A stretch of 64,000 nt of DNA from a virus: positions 180,053-244,052 of the IMG/VR virus record IMGVR_UViG_3300025009_000050, one strand, 5' to 3'. The translations under genes were made by a program, and so were the position numbers. Below, in pieces: positions 46,719 through 54,918 of this stretch (positions are counted from its first letter, which is position 1; the number at the start of each line of letters is the position of its first letter). The notes under the pieces are model-generated. The model saw only the letters and a program-made list of their open reading frames with translations, did not search any database and was not told the DNA's origin.

Positions 46719-46873
46719 ATCCTGGTGAGAATTAAGGGCATTGTGAGCTAAGCCTTCGGCTATATCATAGGCTTTCAGCTACAATAGGATTTGAATGCGG
46801 CACTAGTGTATATGTGTGTATATATTTATGATGTGCACTTATAGTCTTATATATAGCATAAGGAGGTGATATA

Positions 46874-46939
46874 ATGTTACAAACTGTTGTACTAATAATA
46901 ATAGCAGTCATTCTATGGAAGATACTCTGTAAGATGTAA
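46874..46939 (+). CDS. 21-residue hydrophobic miniprotein
   Basis: ATG at 46874 behind AGGAGGTGAT. Entirely hydrophobic (VVLIIIAVILWKILCKM), so probably a membrane peptide. Function unknown. Confidence 0.45.
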   Translation: MLQTVVLIIIAVILWKILCKM

Positions 46940-46943
46940 TGTT

Positions 46944-47010
46944 AGTCCCTATATAGGGAGAAATCTGAGAATTATCTGACAATTCCTATATAGGGAAGAT
47001 ATTAATATAA
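46944..47010. repeat. Recurring TATATAGGG(A) palindromic element
   Basis: CCCTATATAGGGA (46947-46959) and TCCTATATAGGGA (46984-46996) flank a 25-base spacer; similar copies are at about 46566 and 47326. CCTATATAGG is a palindrome. Candidate operator or promoter element for the small genes here. Confidence 0.5.
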
Positions 47011-47028
47011 ATATATAGGGGTGATAGC

Positions 47029-47253
47029 ATATATAGTATAACTAGTAAGTGTCCATACTATAATGATGGTATGTGCAATAGAAAGTGTAGGGCATTACTA
47101 AACTATAAGGGAGAAATAGTATATACACTTAAAGATATGATTATAGAGGACTATCATATATATAAGTGCTGTATAAACTGTGCTGACCTTAGTAATGGGT
47201 GCCATTGCCTCAGGATTGGTGATAAATTGATTGAGATTAGAAATACTCTCTAA
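47029..47253 (+). CDS. Cys-rich miniprotein family member (AUA start)
   Basis: The frame from ATA 47029 reads (M)YSITSKCPYYNDGMCNRKC, then YKCCINCADLSNGCHCLRIG. It aligns codon for codon with the ATG-starting paralogue at 48976 (MYDITSKCPYF). AGGGGTGAT lies upstream, with no ATG, GTG or TTG between the in-frame stop at 47008 and the ATA. The shared Cys pattern suggests a zinc-binding or disulfide fold. Function unknown. Confidence 0.65.
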   Translation: MYSITSKCPYYNDGMCNRKCRALLNYKGEIVYTLKDMIIEDYHIYKCCINCADLSNGCHCLRIGDKLIEIRNTL

Positions 47254-47435
47254 ATGAGAGGGAGATACCCTGTAAGGCAATATGAAGCTCTGTCCGGTGA
47301 TAAGTGGCCATAAGTAGTCCTGTGCCCTATATAGAGGAGAAAATATATAGTTATCTAGGCTATATAGTAGATATATAGTATGAGAGATATGGCCTTAGTT
47401 CTAATGGGTGCATGAATAGTTACAGGAGGTATATA

Positions 47436-47630
47436 ATGCACAGTATCTACAATGTAACTAATAAGTGTATATGGTATGATAACGGTATGTGTAAGTTTAT
47501 GTGTAGTATACCATATGGTAAATACGAAGGTATGGCATTTGAGGATAGTCCTGCTCCATGTTGTATAAATTGCGTTCATCTCAGTTACAGGTGTTGTTGC
47601 CAAAAAATAAGATTTGTGATACAGCATTAG
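47436..47630 (+). CDS. Cys-rich miniprotein family member
   Basis: ATG 47436 behind GGAGGTAT. The product has NKCIWYDNGMCKFMC then PCCINCVHLSYRCCC, the family pattern. Function unknown. Confidence 0.65.
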   Translation: MHSIYNVTNKCIWYDNGMCKFMCSIPYGKYEGMAFEDSPAPCCINCVHLSYRCCCQKIRFVIQH

Positions 47631-47642
47631 GAGGAATGTAAC

Positions 47643-47846
47643 ATAGCAGATACACTGGCGTACGTCATAATGATTATAGCATTACTAATAATGATAGGCC
47701 CACTTATTGTATCACTAGTATGTAAGGGAAAGATTAGTAATGAGCAGCTTATACGTATGTATGATTGTATTATGTGCTCCATTATCATTCTGATAGTAAC
47801 TATGATTATATTCTGTATAATATACGATACGGGAGGAGTGATATAA
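47643..47846 (+). CDS. Small two-segment membrane protein (AUA start)
   Basis: AGGAGG is followed eight bases later by ATA 47643. The frame has two hydrophobic segments (YVIMIIALLIMIGPLIVSLV; SIIILIVTMIIFCIIY) and no earlier start. Its stop overlaps the next ATG by one base. Function unknown. Confidence 0.55.
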   Translation: MADTLAYVIMIIALLIMIGPLIVSLVCKGKISNEQLIRMYDCIMCSIIILIVTMIIFCIIYDTGGVI

Positions 47847-47989
47847 TGGAATATGATAAGAATTGTGAGACTAGTATACCTATGAAAGACGAATGTAAAG
47901 ACACTAAACCAAAGTGTTGTAGGAAATGTACCATAGATTGTAGCGAACCATGTGATGCATGGTATGAAGAATGTTTTGGGCCAGATTAG
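47846..47989 (+). CDS. 47-residue Cys-rich acidic protein
   Basis: ATG 47846 behind GGAGGAGTGAT. Nine Cys in 47 residues, with CCRKCTIDCSEPC, but the spacing differs from the main family. Function unknown. Confidence 0.6.
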   Translation: MEYDKNCETSIPMKDECKDTKPKCCRKCTIDCSEPCDAWYEECFGPD

Positions 47990-48022
47990 TTGTCTACATT
48001 CTAATCACTAGGAAGTGATATC

Positions 48023-48209
48023 ATAGATGTATTTAACATAGTGACTAAATGTACTAGCTTCAAGAACGGTATATGTAATAGAAATTGTTGTGGCTGCAGC
48101 ACCAAAGATATGGGAGGATACAATCTATCCATTGTGTACAGGCAATGGTAATGAAAAATGTAAGACATGCTCACTATGGATAGATTTAGATTATAATAGG
48201 TATGAATAG
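48023..48209 (+). pseudogene. Frameshifted Cys-rich family member
   Basis: One frame gives (I)DVFNIVTKCTSFKNGICNRN then stops at 48151. The +1 frame continues with GNEKCKTCSLWIDLDYN, matching the family's second half. Either a real frameshift mutation or programmed shifting. The likely start is ATA 48023 behind GGAAGTGAT. Confidence 0.4.
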
Positions 48210-48219
48210 GAGGTCCATC

Positions 48220-48774
48220 ATGCTTAAAATAGGCAAATTCAATGGTTGCGGAAATTGTCCTGCATGCAAACATGATAGTTGTGTAGGTAAGGAAATCCCA
48301 GTTACTATTACATTCATTAAGGATGAGTATGCCGATAACTGTGGTAGATTCGTGGTAGTATTCAGAAAGGGCGAGAAAGTAAAGGCTATGGCCCGTGTTC
48401 TGGATGACACTATCCACTGTGTAACTGCTGAGAGCAATATATACAATGGATATTCAGATTATGTGTCCTTAGACAATGTTGTTGTCGTTGGATGTAATAT
48501 AGAGTACATTGCAAGCATCTACCAACAGCCTATGATGTTTAGTGATTATCAATTAGTGTATACGGATAAGGGTGAATTCACGCCTAATCCTGATAATTAC
48601 CCGACTGAGGAACTGGCAGAACACTTATTCACTAAATTTAATGTATATCGTCCTGATGACTATAGGGGAAGATCCATGTCTGTAGGAGATATCATTAAGG
48701 TTACGATGACTGATGGCTCGTGTACACTCAGTGATGTGTTCATTGTTCAGTTATCTGGATTCATAAAGCTATAA
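48220..48774 (+). CDS. 184-residue protein with N-terminal Cys cluster
   Basis: Start set at ATG 48220 behind AGGAGG. N-terminus CGNCPACKHDSC may bind metal. The middle (GEKVKAMARVLDDTIHCV) looks like a small beta domain. Function unknown. Confidence 0.55.
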   Translation: MLKIGKFNGCGNCPACKHDSCVGKEIPVTITFIKDEYADNCGRFVVVFRKGEKVKAMARVLDDTIHCVTAESNIYNGYSDYVSLDNVVVVGCNIEYIASIYQQPMMFSDYQLVYTDKGEFTPNPDNYPTEELAEHLFTKFNVYRPDDYRGRSMSVGDIIKVTMTDGSCTLSDVFIVQLSGFIKL

Positions 48775-48983
48775 TGTATGACATAACTAGTAGGTGTGTC
48801 TACTTTAAAAATGGTATGTGTCGTCTACCATGTATGAAAACGTTACTTGGTACGACTACAATAAAGTATAGTGGCCATGCATCTGATATGTATGAGTATA
48901 AATGCTGCGCTAATTGTGTGAACGTTAGCGCAGATTGTGGATGTTATAAAATGAGATTACACATGAGGAATAGTAATGTATGA
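48774..48983 (+). CDS. Cys-rich miniprotein family member
   Basis: MYDITSRCVYFKNGMCRLPC and YKCCANCVNVSADCGC, the family pattern. Shares one base with the previous stop, and its stop overlaps the next start. Function unknown. Confidence 0.65.
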   Translation: MYDITSRCVYFKNGMCRLPCMKTLLGTTTIKYSGHASDMYEYKCCANCVNVSADCGCYKMRLHMRNSNV

Positions 48984-49182
48984 CATAACTAGTAAATGCC
49001 CATACTTCTATGATGGAAGCTGTAGAATGCCTTGTAAAACTATTTGCGGCATAACATTAAAATCTTATTCTCGTAGAAGTGATAAGCATAGATATAAATG
49101 TTGTATTAATTGCGCAAGTCTCAGTTATAGATGTGGTTGCGCTTATCTAAGGGAGGCGTGTGGATGGATAAAGCAAGAGTGA
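48976..49182 (+). CDS. Cys-rich miniprotein family member
   Basis: MYDITSKCPYFYDGSCRMPC then YKCCINCASLSYRCGC; the clearest family example. The downstream radical SAM gene starts inside it (49164). Function unknown. Confidence 0.65.
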   Translation: MYDITSKCPYFYDGSCRMPCKTICGITLKSYSRRSDKHRYKCCINCASLSYRCGCAYLREACGWIKQE

Positions 49183-49700
49183 TTACTACACTGAGGTGTG
49201 ATAGGAAGTGTCCTAACTGCTCAACTACCGATATGATTGGTAGGGCAAAACTCATTTCAAATCCAAATGATCTCCTAGATTATAAGGAGATCATTATCAC
49301 AGGTGGTGAGCCTTGTAAGATACCTAAAAATATATTAGAATTTGTACAACGGCTCAATGATGTAAAATACAATGGTAAGGTTTATCTCTATAGTGCATTG
49401 TATAATAATGAGCTTAGAGATTTCTATAAAGTAATATTCAGATACATTCACGGACTACACTATACAGTCCATTATGAATCCACTGACGCTGATATTGTTG
49501 CTTTAAAACAACTGTCAGAAGTTCTTATTCAGTACTGCCCAGATTATATTTCATTACGTTTATCAATTGACAGTAGATTGTATGATAAGTATGACTTTAG
49601 TAATATTAACTTTAATGGGTGGTCAGTGGTCAGGAAACTACAGTGGAAGGAACACTGTCCATTGCCGCCTGGTGAAGAGTTACTACTTTATTTTTTATAA
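49164..49700 (+). CDS. Small radical SAM protein
   Basis: Start set at ATG 49164 behind GGGAGG. A CX3CX2C iron-sulfur motif (C12, C16, C19 in RCDRKCPNC) is followed by ITGGEP at 45-50, the SAM-binding 'GGE' element. At 178 residues it is short for the superfamily, similar to the size of QueE- or NrdG-type activating enzymes, but the substrate cannot be told. The start overlaps the Cys-rich gene by 19 bases. Confidence 0.75.
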   Translation: MDKARVITTLRCDRKCPNCSTTDMIGRAKLISNPNDLLDYKEIIITGGEPCKIPKNILEFVQRLNDVKYNGKVYLYSALYNNELRDFYKVIFRYIHGLHYTVHYESTDADIVALKQLSEVLIQYCPDYISLRLSIDSRLYDKYDFSNINFNGWSVVRKLQWKEHCPLPPGEELLLYFL

Positions 49701-49716
49701 GGAAGAAGTGTTAGAT

Positions 49717-49890
49717 ATGTTTATATTGATTTTAGAGATATTGCTTACAGTAACAATTACTGCATCCATAGTAACTTTCCTATTACATCAATTTGGGATG
49801 TTAAAGGAAAAATTATTCAATATTGCAGTCATAACATGTGCAGGTTCATTTGTATTCATAACTGGGTTATTAATGATTTTTGGAGATTAG
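49717..49890 (+). CDS. 57-residue membrane protein
   Basis: ATG 49717 behind GGAAGAAG. Two hydrophobic segments (ILEILLTVTITASIVTFLL; AVITCAGSFVFITGLLMI). Function unknown. Confidence 0.6.
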   Translation: MFILILEILLTVTITASIVTFLLHQFGMLKEKLFNIAVITCAGSFVFITGLLMIFGD

Positions 49891-49981
49891 TTATGCCACA
49901 AGTATGGTTAGAGTCCCGAAGTAGTTGATGGTCTATGCACTAATTGTAGCTTTGAGAATTTAGTCCAAGGAGGAATATGCA

Positions 49982-50557
49982 ATGAGCGCAACAACATTGA
50001 TTGAAGACGTTCATAGTGGCTGGTTTAGTAAAGCAGTAGCTGCTAAGATTAAGGTCATGACAGATAATCCTGTAATGCCATATACTAATATTGCGTGGCA
50101 AGTACAAGGAACTCAGGAATACATGATGAAAGCTTATGCTGAACTTATTGAGGATTACATACCTGAATTATTGGCTCAGGTTCCATTGCCTGAAGGATTC
50201 AGGTATAGGTCTTATACTGGTCAAGGAGAACATGGCTATATTGCTGCTGTCATCCTTGAATGGACTCCTAACTTCTATAAAATTAACTGCAAGTACCACA
50301 TGATACATGAGACTTTAATTCATGAGTTAAGTGGTATCTACGCAGGAACTAGTCCTGAAAATGCATTGCAAGGCTTGCACAATTGGTGCAGTCATGCATA
50401 CACCATTGTTGAAGCTAAGATTATTGAAAAACTGAAGAAGAAACAGCTCAGATGGTATGGGCTAGTTCGATATACCAAAAATGGAGTCTATGGATATCAT
50501 GATAGCTATAAGTGTTATGATATGCACAATATCTTCAATCGTAAGAAAGGAGCATAA
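49982..50557 (+). CDS. 191-residue protein of unknown function
   Basis: ATG 49982 behind AGGAGGAA. Contains YHMIHETLIHELSGIYAGTS, where HE-x-L-x-H-E could be metal-binding, but a canonical HExxH is absent. Ends at the start of the next gene. Function unknown. Confidence 0.5.
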   Translation: MSATTLIEDVHSGWFSKAVAAKIKVMTDNPVMPYTNIAWQVQGTQEYMMKAYAELIEDYIPELLAQVPLPEGFRYRSYTGQGEHGYIAAVILEWTPNFYKINCKYHMIHETLIHELSGIYAGTSPENALQGLHNWCSHAYTIVEAKIIEKLKKKQLRWYGLVRYTKNGVYGYHDSYKCYDMHNIFNRKKGA

Positions 50558-50742
50558 TGTTAGATACGCTAACTATGTTATTGGTAATAAGCTTTGTAAT
50601 AACATTAATGATGTGGACATTATCAATGTGTAATATAATTGAAGATAAGTATTACGAATGCAGTAGTAATATCACATTAGTATTATTGTTAATACAGGCT
50701 TTAGTATTTATGGTGATAGCATTCAAAGGTATTGTAACATGA
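50557..50742 (+). CDS. 61-residue membrane protein
   Basis: Starts within the previous stop (overlap of one base). Two hydrophobic segments. Function unknown. Confidence 0.6.
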   Translation: MLDTLTMLLVISFVITLMMWTLSMCNIIEDKYYECSSNITLVLLLIQALVFMVIAFKGIVT

Positions 50743-50822
50743 CATTTGGCACTATATTACAGATCTAAGTTGCTATATACCATATATTGGTAATTGTTAA
50801 CCTCCTCTATAATATGCTATCC

Positions 50823-50885
50823 CTGCTCATCTGGGCAATGAGCAGTGGTGGTAATATTATAATGCCCGCAGGAGCAATATCCTGC
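50823..50885 (+). promoter_or_regulatory. Two hairpins before the 50930 gene
   Basis: CTGCTCAT/ATGAGCAG (50823-50845) and GCAGGA/TCCTGC (50868-50885). No T-run; likely RNA-processing or regulatory. Confidence 0.45.
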
Positions 50886-50929
50886 ACCATTAGCTATTAA
50901 AAAATGTAGCTAGTGTATAAGGAGGTAGT

Positions 50930-51490
50930 ATGAAAGGATATATGTTTAAAACCTTGACCGAGCTTGAGAAGAAAGCTATGTTGACTGGTGTGCTAATTAA
51001 GCGCACTGGTGGTAGACTTGATAAGCTTAGGATTGAGTCTGTCATTAATAATCTTGATATTAATATCCAATATGGCATTAAGGTATTTGAAGATGCCAAG
51101 GAATTTGGGAAGGCAATAACTTTACCTAACCACATAATGGAACATTCATGGGCAGGTAGTAAAGAACATATAGGCCAAGGTATTAACTTGCTTGGTACAG
51201 ATCTTGTATTCGGTGAGAGTAAGACATATGAATATAGTGGTAATGGTAATATCACTAAGGATGAGAAAGAAATGACATTACCAGATTTTGGCATGCTTGA
51301 TATTCATGCTGTCTATGTGTTCGAGCATAATAAGAGCACATACGAAGGTAATGAGTATGACAATAAGTATAACCATATCTATGTATATCTACCAAGTGGT
51401 AATCCGTTCATCATGAATCCAGATGTTGAATATATCCTTGCTAACTTTGACCTCAGTAAACCTAAACTTGGGTTCGTGGGGGTGGAATAA
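50930..51490 (+). CDS. 186-residue protein of unknown function
   Basis: ATG 50930 behind AAGGAGGTAG. Mixed alpha/beta with a C-terminal segment HAVYVFEHNKSTYEG. Function unknown. Confidence 0.55.
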   Translation: MKGYMFKTLTELEKKAMLTGVLIKRTGGRLDKLRIESVINNLDINIQYGIKVFEDAKEFGKAITLPNHIMEHSWAGSKEHIGQGINLLGTDLVFGESKTYEYSGNGNITKDEKEMTLPDFGMLDIHAVYVFEHNKSTYEGNEYDNKYNHIYVYLPSGNPFIMNPDVEYILANFDLSKPKLGFVGVE

Positions 51491-51631
51491 TTGCCTTTTA
51501 TATCTAATGGTTTCGAAGCTGTGGTGTTTGGTGGTAGAGACACTCAGCTTCGAATTAAAGTAGACCCGTATCTTGATGTAAATCTAAGTCCAGAAGACAC
51601 ACAGGCATTTATGGCCTACTTATCTAGGTAA
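51491..51631 (+). CDS. 46-residue protein (TTG start)
   Basis: TTG 51491 behind GGGGGTGGA, directly after the previous stop. Beta-rich. Function unknown. Confidence 0.5.
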   Translation: MPFISNGFEAVVFGGRDTQLRIKVDPYLDVNLSPEDTQAFMAYLSR

Positions 51632-51802
51632 ATGCCTCACCCAATAATTGAAGGTGAGATAACAAAATTACTGACTGAGATAGTCAATATAATGCCAGAG
51701 ACTAAAGGTTCTAGTATTAGTGCTACAATTGCTAGGACTAAAGTTGATATTCTGTTAGATGTCATAAAAGACCTTAACAGAATATACGGAGGAGAATTAT
51801 GA
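51632..51802 (+). CDS. 56-residue helical protein
   Basis: ATG 51632 directly follows the previous stop; its stop overlaps the next start (ATGA). Helical. Function unknown. Confidence 0.55.
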   Translation: MPHPIIEGEITKLLTEIVNIMPETKGSSISATIARTKVDILLDVIKDLNRIYGGEL

Positions 51803-52092
51803 GACAGTTATTCGGAGACTTATTGAATAACTACATAGCATCAGAGAATGCAGACATCTATGATGATGCAGATCTTGTGCAACTGAGTATTGAAGTTAAG
51901 AAGTACCGCGATAAATATGACGACATCATCGGAGGTTGTCGTTATGCTGTAAGAGTACTGAAGGCTGAGAGGAAAGCCCTTATTTCTATCATACGTGGCT
52001 TTGTTGTTGCTGATAAGCATGATAATATGGAGGCTCGGCTTAATGCCCTCAGACAAGTGAACAAAGCTCTCAGATTACTGCAGGGAAGATAA
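51799..52092 (+). CDS. 97-residue helical protein
   Basis: ATG 51799 behind GGAGGAGAA. Helical and charged. Function unknown. Confidence 0.55.
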   Translation: MRQLFGDLLNNYIASENADIYDDADLVQLSIEVKKYRDKYDDIIGGCRYAVRVLKAERKALISIIRGFVVADKHDNMEARLNALRQVNKALRLLQGR

Positions 52093-52104
52093 GGGGTGAT
52101 AGTT

Positions 52105-52368
52105 ATGGTTTGTGGTAAAACTAATAGATTAGTTAATCCTGAAGAATGCCATAGTTGTGATCAATTCGTTATAAATGACAAAGCTAGAAGTAAGTTTGAT
52201 GTGTTTAATACGATATGTAAGATGGAAGATCAAATTAAATATGATCCTGAAGTTTGTGCTAATTGTGCTGATAATCTGGAGCCATGCAATTGTTCCTACT
52301 CTTATCATGCTGCTTATACAAGACATTGTAAATCCTGCAATGGTTGTAAGACGAAGAGCTGCAAATGA
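52105..52368 (+). CDS. Cys-rich protein, divergent family member
   Basis: Start at ATG 52105 behind AGGGGTGAT. Contains CHSC, VCANCADNLEPCNCS and CKSCNGCKTKSC, a longer Cys-rich pattern. Possibly a zinc protein. Confidence 0.6.
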   Translation: MVCGKTNRLVNPEECHSCDQFVINDKARSKFDVFNTICKMEDQIKYDPEVCANCADNLEPCNCSYSYHAAYTRHCKSCNGCKTKSCK

Positions 52369-52398
52369 ATAATCTGCGTAGAAGGAGTGACTAATATA

Positions 52399-52563
52399 AT
52401 GCGTCGTTCTACATATTGCTATAAACCTATGCTACGGGATTTTTGTAGGGATTGTGCCTTCTATCTGACTAGCGTAAATAAATGCACAAAGTGTAAAGGC
52501 TTAACTAAGCCTTTTAACCTTGCCTGCAGGAAGTTTAAAGCAGGATATAAGAAAAGGAAATAG
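52399..52563 (+). CDS. 54-residue zinc-ribbon-like protein
   Basis: ATG 52399 behind GAAGGAGTGA. CRDC and CTKC knuckles. Function unknown. Confidence 0.6.
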   Translation: MRRSTYCYKPMLRDFCRDCAFYLTSVNKCTKCKGLTKPFNLACRKFKAGYKKRK

Positions 52564-52578
52564 TTAGAGGTGACATCT

Positions 52579-53025
52579 ATGCGCTATAAGAATGATCGGC
52601 ATCGTATGTTCACAATATTATGCTACCTGTATCACTATCCTGGTGATGAAGGCATAGGTGGTATAAGAGCTGATTTACATAATGGTCATTGGAGAGCTGG
52701 TACTAGATTACGTGCTCCATGGGGACCGTTATGGGGAATGAATAAGAGTAAGAGGCTATCGTATCTTAATAAGTTAGTTGAAACTGATTGTCTACTAACT
52801 GATGGATCAGATTATGTAGTTACCGAGTATGGTCTGTCTCTACTCAAGAGATATCCTTACAGGCTCGTAGACTATGTAACATGGTACAAGCATATGGGTA
52901 CTGGAAAAATGAGTAGATCCAGTAGATATGCATACTGCGATCCAAATAAGATAATTTCCTTAGTGCAAGCTATATTGCCTGGATCTAACTATGGCATTAG
53001 TATATCAAAGATATACGACTTATAG
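52579..53025 (+). CDS. 148-residue winged-helix-like protein
   Basis: Start at ATG 52579 behind GAGGTGAC. Basic, with an N-terminal helix-turn-helix-like segment and a TDGSDYVVTEYGLSLL motif resembling winged-helix regulators. DNA binding is inferred. Confidence 0.45.
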   Translation: MRYKNDRHRMFTILCYLYHYPGDEGIGGIRADLHNGHWRAGTRLRAPWGPLWGMNKSKRLSYLNKLVETDCLLTDGSDYVVTEYGLSLLKRYPYRLVDYVTWYKHMGTGKMSRSSRYAYCDPNKIISLVQAILPGSNYGISISKIYDL

Positions 53026-53036
53026 GAGGCAAAATT

Positions 53037-53228
53037 ATGAATAACATATCACTTATAGTAAGCTCATTCGTTATTTTTATAACGACACAAATCTTATTCT
53101 ATAAGACTTTTGAAGAAAGGAATATTAATATCCCAGCGCTTGGATTATATGTATCTTCATTTGTGGTATTCGTTATGTCTCTAGCATACTTCATATGCGA
53201 TAATATCATTATATATATTACGAGGTGA
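53037..53228 (+). CDS. 63-residue membrane protein
   Basis: ATG 53037 behind AGGAGGCAA. Two hydrophobic segments. Function unknown. Confidence 0.6.
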   Translation: MNNISLIVSSFVIFITTQILFYKTFEERNINIPALGLYVSSFVVFVMSLAYFICDNIIIYITR

Positions 53229-53232
53229 TATA

Positions 53233-53598
53233 ATGCTACAAGTATTACTGATTATAGAAGCCCTAGTGATCATCACACTATTTGCATTAATTAGTATATG
53301 CATACAATTAGACAGATATAAGCCTTGCCCTAAGTGGTTAAAGTTATCTCTTGGTATAATGGCTGCGCTACCATTCTCTATAACTATAGCCATTGGCATT
53401 ATAGAGAATGCATACACAGTAACAATAGTATTTATTCTCTTAATCATAAATATGGCAGCATCTATGTGTGCTGCCGGATATCTTATAGATAGAAAACGTG
53501 AGCCGCATACTTCATTGGCAGCTAATATAGTAATATCTCTCATCATCTTAGCTATACAAGCAATATATATAACACTGAATGCGCTTGAGAAGATATGA
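53233..53598 (+). CDS. 121-residue membrane protein
   Basis: ATG 53233 behind GAGGTGAT. Three to four hydrophobic segments. Its stop overlaps the next start by four bases. Confidence 0.6.
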   Translation: MLQVLLIIEALVIITLFALISICIQLDRYKPCPKWLKLSLGIMAALPFSITIAIGIIENAYTVTIVFILLIINMAASMCAAGYLIDRKREPHTSLAANIVISLIILAIQAIYITLNALEKI

Positions 53599-53906
53599 GA
53601 GTATTATTACTTTCAGCATTGATACTATTGGTATATTGGATTTATAGAATACATCATCCTAAATTGCCTTCACATGAAGTTGGAAAATGTGAAAGCTTTT
53701 CTAATGGAATGTGTATATACAAGTGCATGAGTATTGGAGGTGTTGGGCTCAAGAATCGTATACATGTATATGATGCAGATTGGATTCATAGTATATTAAA
53801 TGGGCATATCAAGAATGAATTTGCATGCTGCATTAATTGTGCTGAATTCGGACCTGAATGTGCTTGTCTTTTCTTACGATATAAATTTGAGGAGGGTAAT
53901 GCATGA
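53595..53906 (+). CDS. Membrane-anchored Cys-rich family member
   Basis: An N-terminal membrane segment (LLLSALILLVYWIYRI) precedes the family pattern: KCESFSNGMCIYKC and ACCINCAEFGPECAC. It tethers the family fold to the membrane, suggesting an envelope-related role. Starts inside the previous stop. Confidence 0.65.
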   Translation: MRVLLLSALILLVYWIYRIHHPKLPSHEVGKCESFSNGMCIYKCMSIGGVGLKNRIHVYDADWIHSILNGHIKNEFACCINCAEFGPECACLFLRYKFEEGNA

Positions 53907-54169
53907 GAGTGCTATATATAATACTGCTTATATTATTATGCACAGGATGCGCTCCTATACATACTGATGTAGTTAAAATATATGATGCTAAGGAGTTTGA
54001 TTACGACTGTTCTCGTTCCTACTCTATCTATGTATTAATAGAAGGTAGGAAAGTAGAATATATAGTGGGTAAAGCAATGTACCTTAAAGCTCTTAATGCT
54101 AATGAGGCTAGGGTTACATATAACTTTGAAAATGGCATTGTAACCCCACGTGATATTGGAGTGAGATAA
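53903..54169 (+). CDS. Small lipoprotein
   Basis: MRVLYIILLILLCTGC is a short signal sequence with a lipobox-like LLCTGC (Cys16), typical of phage superinfection-exclusion lipoproteins. The mature part is small. It overlaps both neighbours by a few bases. Confidence 0.6.
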   Translation: MRVLYIILLILLCTGCAPIHTDVVKIYDAKEFDYDCSRSYSIYVLIEGRKVEYIVGKAMYLKALNANEARVTYNFENGIVTPRDIGVR

Positions 54170-54369
54170 TGGAAGTTGCAGTATGCCCTAAGTGTGATAA
54201 GATTAATATACTAGATAAATGGGATGAATCTACTAAGTATACATTCGGTGGAGTAGTATCTATAACTAATAAAATTAGTGTGCTTTTATATGTATGTCCT
54301 AATTGTGGAAAGTTTGTTCATCTCTACAGTATTATATTTATTGATATTACTAAGGAGGTAAAATGTTAA
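54169..54369 (+). CDS. Zinc-ribbon protein, tandem copy 1
   Basis: CPKCDKINILDKWDE and YVCPNCGKF flank a WD/FGG core. First of four tandem, overlapping paralogues. Function unknown. Confidence 0.65.
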   Translation: MEVAVCPKCDKINILDKWDESTKYTFGGVVSITNKISVLLYVCPNCGKFVHLYSIIFIDITKEVKC

Positions 54370-54578
54370 CTATTGATGCAGCTATTTGCCCAAGGTGTGA
54401 TAAGATGAGCACCTTTGGTGAATGGGATAATGGAACTCTTAAATATTATAATAGAATAGTGTCCATGACAGATTTAAAGAATAGGAATGGTTGCTATTAT
54501 CATTGTCCTCATTGTGGGAAAAAGTCTGAATTTGTTCAACTTATATTAACAAAGTTGAACATAAAGCTGAAGAGATGA
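54363..54578 (+). CDS. Zinc-ribbon protein, tandem copy 2
   Basis: CPRCDKMSTFGEWDN and YHCPHCGKKSE, aligned with copy 1. Overlaps both neighbours. Confidence 0.65.
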   Translation: MLTIDAAICPRCDKMSTFGEWDNGTLKYYNRIVSMTDLKNRNGCYYHCPHCGKKSEFVQLILTKLNIKLKR

Positions 54579-54769
54579 TTAAACATATATGTCCCAAATG
54601 TGATGCTATAAATTCTGAGGAAGAATGGGATAAGGCTACTACCAAATTCTTTGGTCAGATTACTAGTATTACTGATAAACTACGCAGAAATCTATATGTA
54701 TATATGTGCCCTTATTGTAAGGGTATAGTTCGGTATATGAAATTAATAGAATTGGAGGATAATGAATGA
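54575..54769 (+). CDS. Zinc-ribbon protein, tandem copy 3
   Basis: CPKCDAINSEEEWDK and YMCPYCKGIVR, aligned with copies 1 and 2. The start overlaps the previous stop (ATGA). Confidence 0.65.
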   Translation: MIKHICPKCDAINSEEEWDKATTKFFGQITSITDKLRRNLYVYMCPYCKGIVRYMKLIELEDNE

Positions 54770-54909
54770 AATGTCCGGTTTGCGGGTACGAAGGTACGGT
54801 GTATGATTTCATTCATATTATTGGAGATTTTGAAGCATACATAAACCAGAGTATGGTGCCCGTAACATTGTATGCTTGTCCCAAGTGTAAAATTATAATA
54901 ATGGATTAA
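54766..54909 (+). CDS. Zinc-ribbon protein, tandem copy 4 (short)
   Basis: MKCPVCGYEG and YACPKCK; shorter but the same architecture. Starts at ATG 54766 overlapping the previous stop. Confidence 0.6.
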   Translation: MKCPVCGYEGTVYDFIHIIGDFEAYINQSMVPVTLYACPKCKIIIMD

Positions 54910-54918
54910 GGAGGTAAT

